Positions 13,062 to 14,367 of a DNA stretch of 14,367 bases are shown here, piece by piece (position 1 is the stretch's first letter; the number at the start of each line of letters is the position of its first letter). The stretch lies in assembly GCA_964649005.1 (NCBI GenBank), contig CAZYMD010000129.1:1-14367 (forward strand), written 5' to 3'. The position numbers and the translations under genes were made by a program. This DNA is from CAZGMJ01 sp964649005 (lineage in GTDB: Bacteria; Planctomycetota; Phycisphaerae; Sedimentisphaerales; Anaerobacaceae). Below the pieces are notes generated by a model. It saw nothing but the letters and a program-made list of their open reading frames with translations. It ran no database searches and had not been told where the DNA came from.

Positions 13062-14367
13062 TTACTGGCCGGCATCTTCCTGGCCCGTCACGATTGGGAC
13101 AAAGCCAACATCCAGACCCTCGGGCGGTGTCACAATCAGCGCCGGATCAAGTTTCGCCAAAGTTCCTCTGCTGGGGGGAGCCATGTAGTCTCTATCGATC
13201 AGCCAGTTGGCATGGATATTTTCGACAAAGGACTGCAATTTCGCCTTCTTTTCGTCGCTCCACTTATATTGCTGGAATGACGGCTGATCGACAAAACGAT
13301 ACCAAAAGTAGGTGACCATCGAGCCATCGGTGAGAGTAACCTTAAATGGCCCTCTTGCCGGGCCTGGATTACTCCAGGCGCCGGTAGTCGGTGAGGTGTA
13401 GGGTTTACCGCGCTGCGCCAGTTTGAACTGCCTGGTCAGGAGTTGCGTCTCCGGGGGCACCTCCGCGGCGGAAACCGCCACGCGCTTGTCACCGACATGT
13501 TTGGAATACTGCGGGAAAAGGCCGTTGGGACAGATATCGCTGTCGTTCCACTGCAGTCCCCAAACATTAGATTCAAATATCCTAGTTTCAAAAACCTTGT
13601 CGACACCGGTAATCTCTTTACCGGCTTGATCGAAACGCGGCATATGCGTACTTAACGTCGATTTCCAGGCGCCACTGTCGTCGAACCGTCCGGAGCAGAC
13701 CGGCCCTCCATCCCGCCAAACTTTCAAGGCGTCATAAAGGGCCGCCTTCGAATAATATGTTACGTCCTGCACCAGAAGGCATCTTCCCTTGTCGTCTACG
13801 GGGAACTGCAACTTAGGTATCTTAGAATAAACGACACCTTGTGCGTCTTTGGCGTCAAAACGAGGCACAGTATTGATTTCCATGGCTCCGCCGCCCATAA
13901 TTCCCGGCCGGGCGTCGAGTCCACGTCCATAGATAAACGGATAGTTAAACAGTTTTCCGATCTTGCTCCAGGTCTCAGGGATATAATAGGCGATCGGTCC
14001 TTTGAAGTTGGCCGCACTTAGGAAACAGGTCCAGGCCTGGTCGCCAGTGGGAGGATCGCCTGTTGTGGGTTTGGTAAAGGGGAGGGCCATATAGGTGTAT
14101 CCCAAGAACTTACCGTTTGGATTGCCCTCGAAAGGCAGGGCGTCCGGTGGAATGAGCAGTCGGTTGCTCAATTGGGCAATACCCAGTCGATCGTCCGGCA
14201 GGGCTGTGGTGCTATAAAAGAATGACCACCCGGGTGATCCGACTTCATAGTCGTAACACTGCGGCGTGGCATTCATACTGAACTTCGGAGGACCATATCG
14301 GAATCGATTGCCAGCCCAATAGCCCAGACCGCCCTCCACAGTCTGAAAAACGCTACTCCAGGTGGGC
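13062..14367 (-). CDS. Uncharacterised protein, 3' part only (5' end outside window)
   Basis: This minus-strand frame is open to the window edge, giving at least 434 residues; the GTG at 14339 is an internal valine codon, because the reading continues upstream as PTWSSVFQT. I do not recognise the family. The protein is rich in Gly, Pro, Trp, Tyr and Phe and looks like a globular, beta-rich, probably exported protein. Recognisable local features are GGLGYWAGNRFRYG near the visible start, a segment with MGGGAMEINTVPRF, and WYRFVDQPSFQQYKWSDEKKA near residue 355 counted from the GTG. Six cysteines are scattered through it. There is no membrane helix or known catalytic motif in the visible part. 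No partner gene is apparent; the next gene downstream on the same strand begins 500 bases later. Confidence 0.7.
   Translation of the reverse strand, partial: PTWSSVFQTVEGGLGYWAGNRFRYGPPKFSMNATPQCYDYEVGSPGWSFFYSTTALPDDRLGIAQLSNRLLIPPDALPFEGNPNGKFLGYTYMALPFTKPTTGDPPTGDQAWTCFLSAANFKGPIAYYIPETWSKIGKLFNYPFIYGRGLDARPGIMGGGAMEINTVPRFDAKDAQGVVYSKIPKLQFPVDDKGRCLLVQDVTYYSKAALYDALKVWRDGGPVCSGRFDDSGAWKSTLSTHMPRFDQAGKEITGVDKVFETRIFESNVWGLQWNDSDICPNGLFPQYSKHVGDKRVAVSAAEVPPETQLLTRQFKLAQRGKPYTSPTTGAWSNPGPARGPFKVTLTDGSMVTYFWYRFVDQPSFQQYKWSDEKKAKLQSFVENIHANWLIDRDYMAPPSRGTLAKLDPALIVTPPEGLDVGFVPIVTGQEDAGQ

Overview
The window looks like a chromosomal segment from a planctomycete, most likely of the Phycisphaerae / Sedimentisphaerales type. 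The main pointer is a secreted right-handed beta-helix protein carrying a dockerin-like calcium loop (GDINGDCVVDCKDF) in the style that is very common in that group. The rest fits: a LysM L,D-transpeptidase, LemA, ClpX and ExbB/ExbD homologues, with no tRNA, rRNA, CRISPR array or recognisable insertion sequence. The taxon is inferred from protein style, not from a marker-gene comparison.

Region 1 (2-4942, + strand) reads as one six-gene operon with gaps of 1 to 26 bases: the 3' part of rarA (cut by the window edge), 5-formyltetrahydrofolate cyclo-ligase, a membrane-anchored LysM/L,D-transpeptidase, a membrane-anchored von Willebrand A (VWA) protein, an ExbB/TolQ-type protein and an ExbD/TolR-type protein. 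The VWA protein has a TonB-like N-terminus: one membrane helix with S-x3-H, then a Lys/Pro-rich linker. It sits directly before ExbB and ExbD, so the trio looks like a proton-driven TonB-type device whose usual C-terminal domain is replaced by a MIDAS-containing VWA domain. This is the most interesting system in the window.

Region 2 (4939-6210, - strand) is clpX, whose stop codon overlaps the exbD-like stop tail to tail. A 300-base divergent intergenic region with a good sigma-70 promoter separates it from region 3 (6511-8076, + strand), a lemA plus DUF3137 membrane-protein pair. Region 4 (8241-9283, + strand) starts from a second promoter of very similar sequence. It encodes two different four-helix diiron proteins, one rubrerythrin/ferritin-like and one COQ7-like, each with a full set of metal ligands.

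Region 5 (9284-14367) is looser. A noncoding stretch with inverted repeats precedes a small 2H phosphoesterase gene on +. That gene converges on a 759-residue secreted beta-helix/dockerin protein on -. Behind it lies about 500 bases of degraded sequence holding what looks like the tail of a maf gene. Last comes the 3' part of a large uncharacterised protein gene on -, which runs off the window end.
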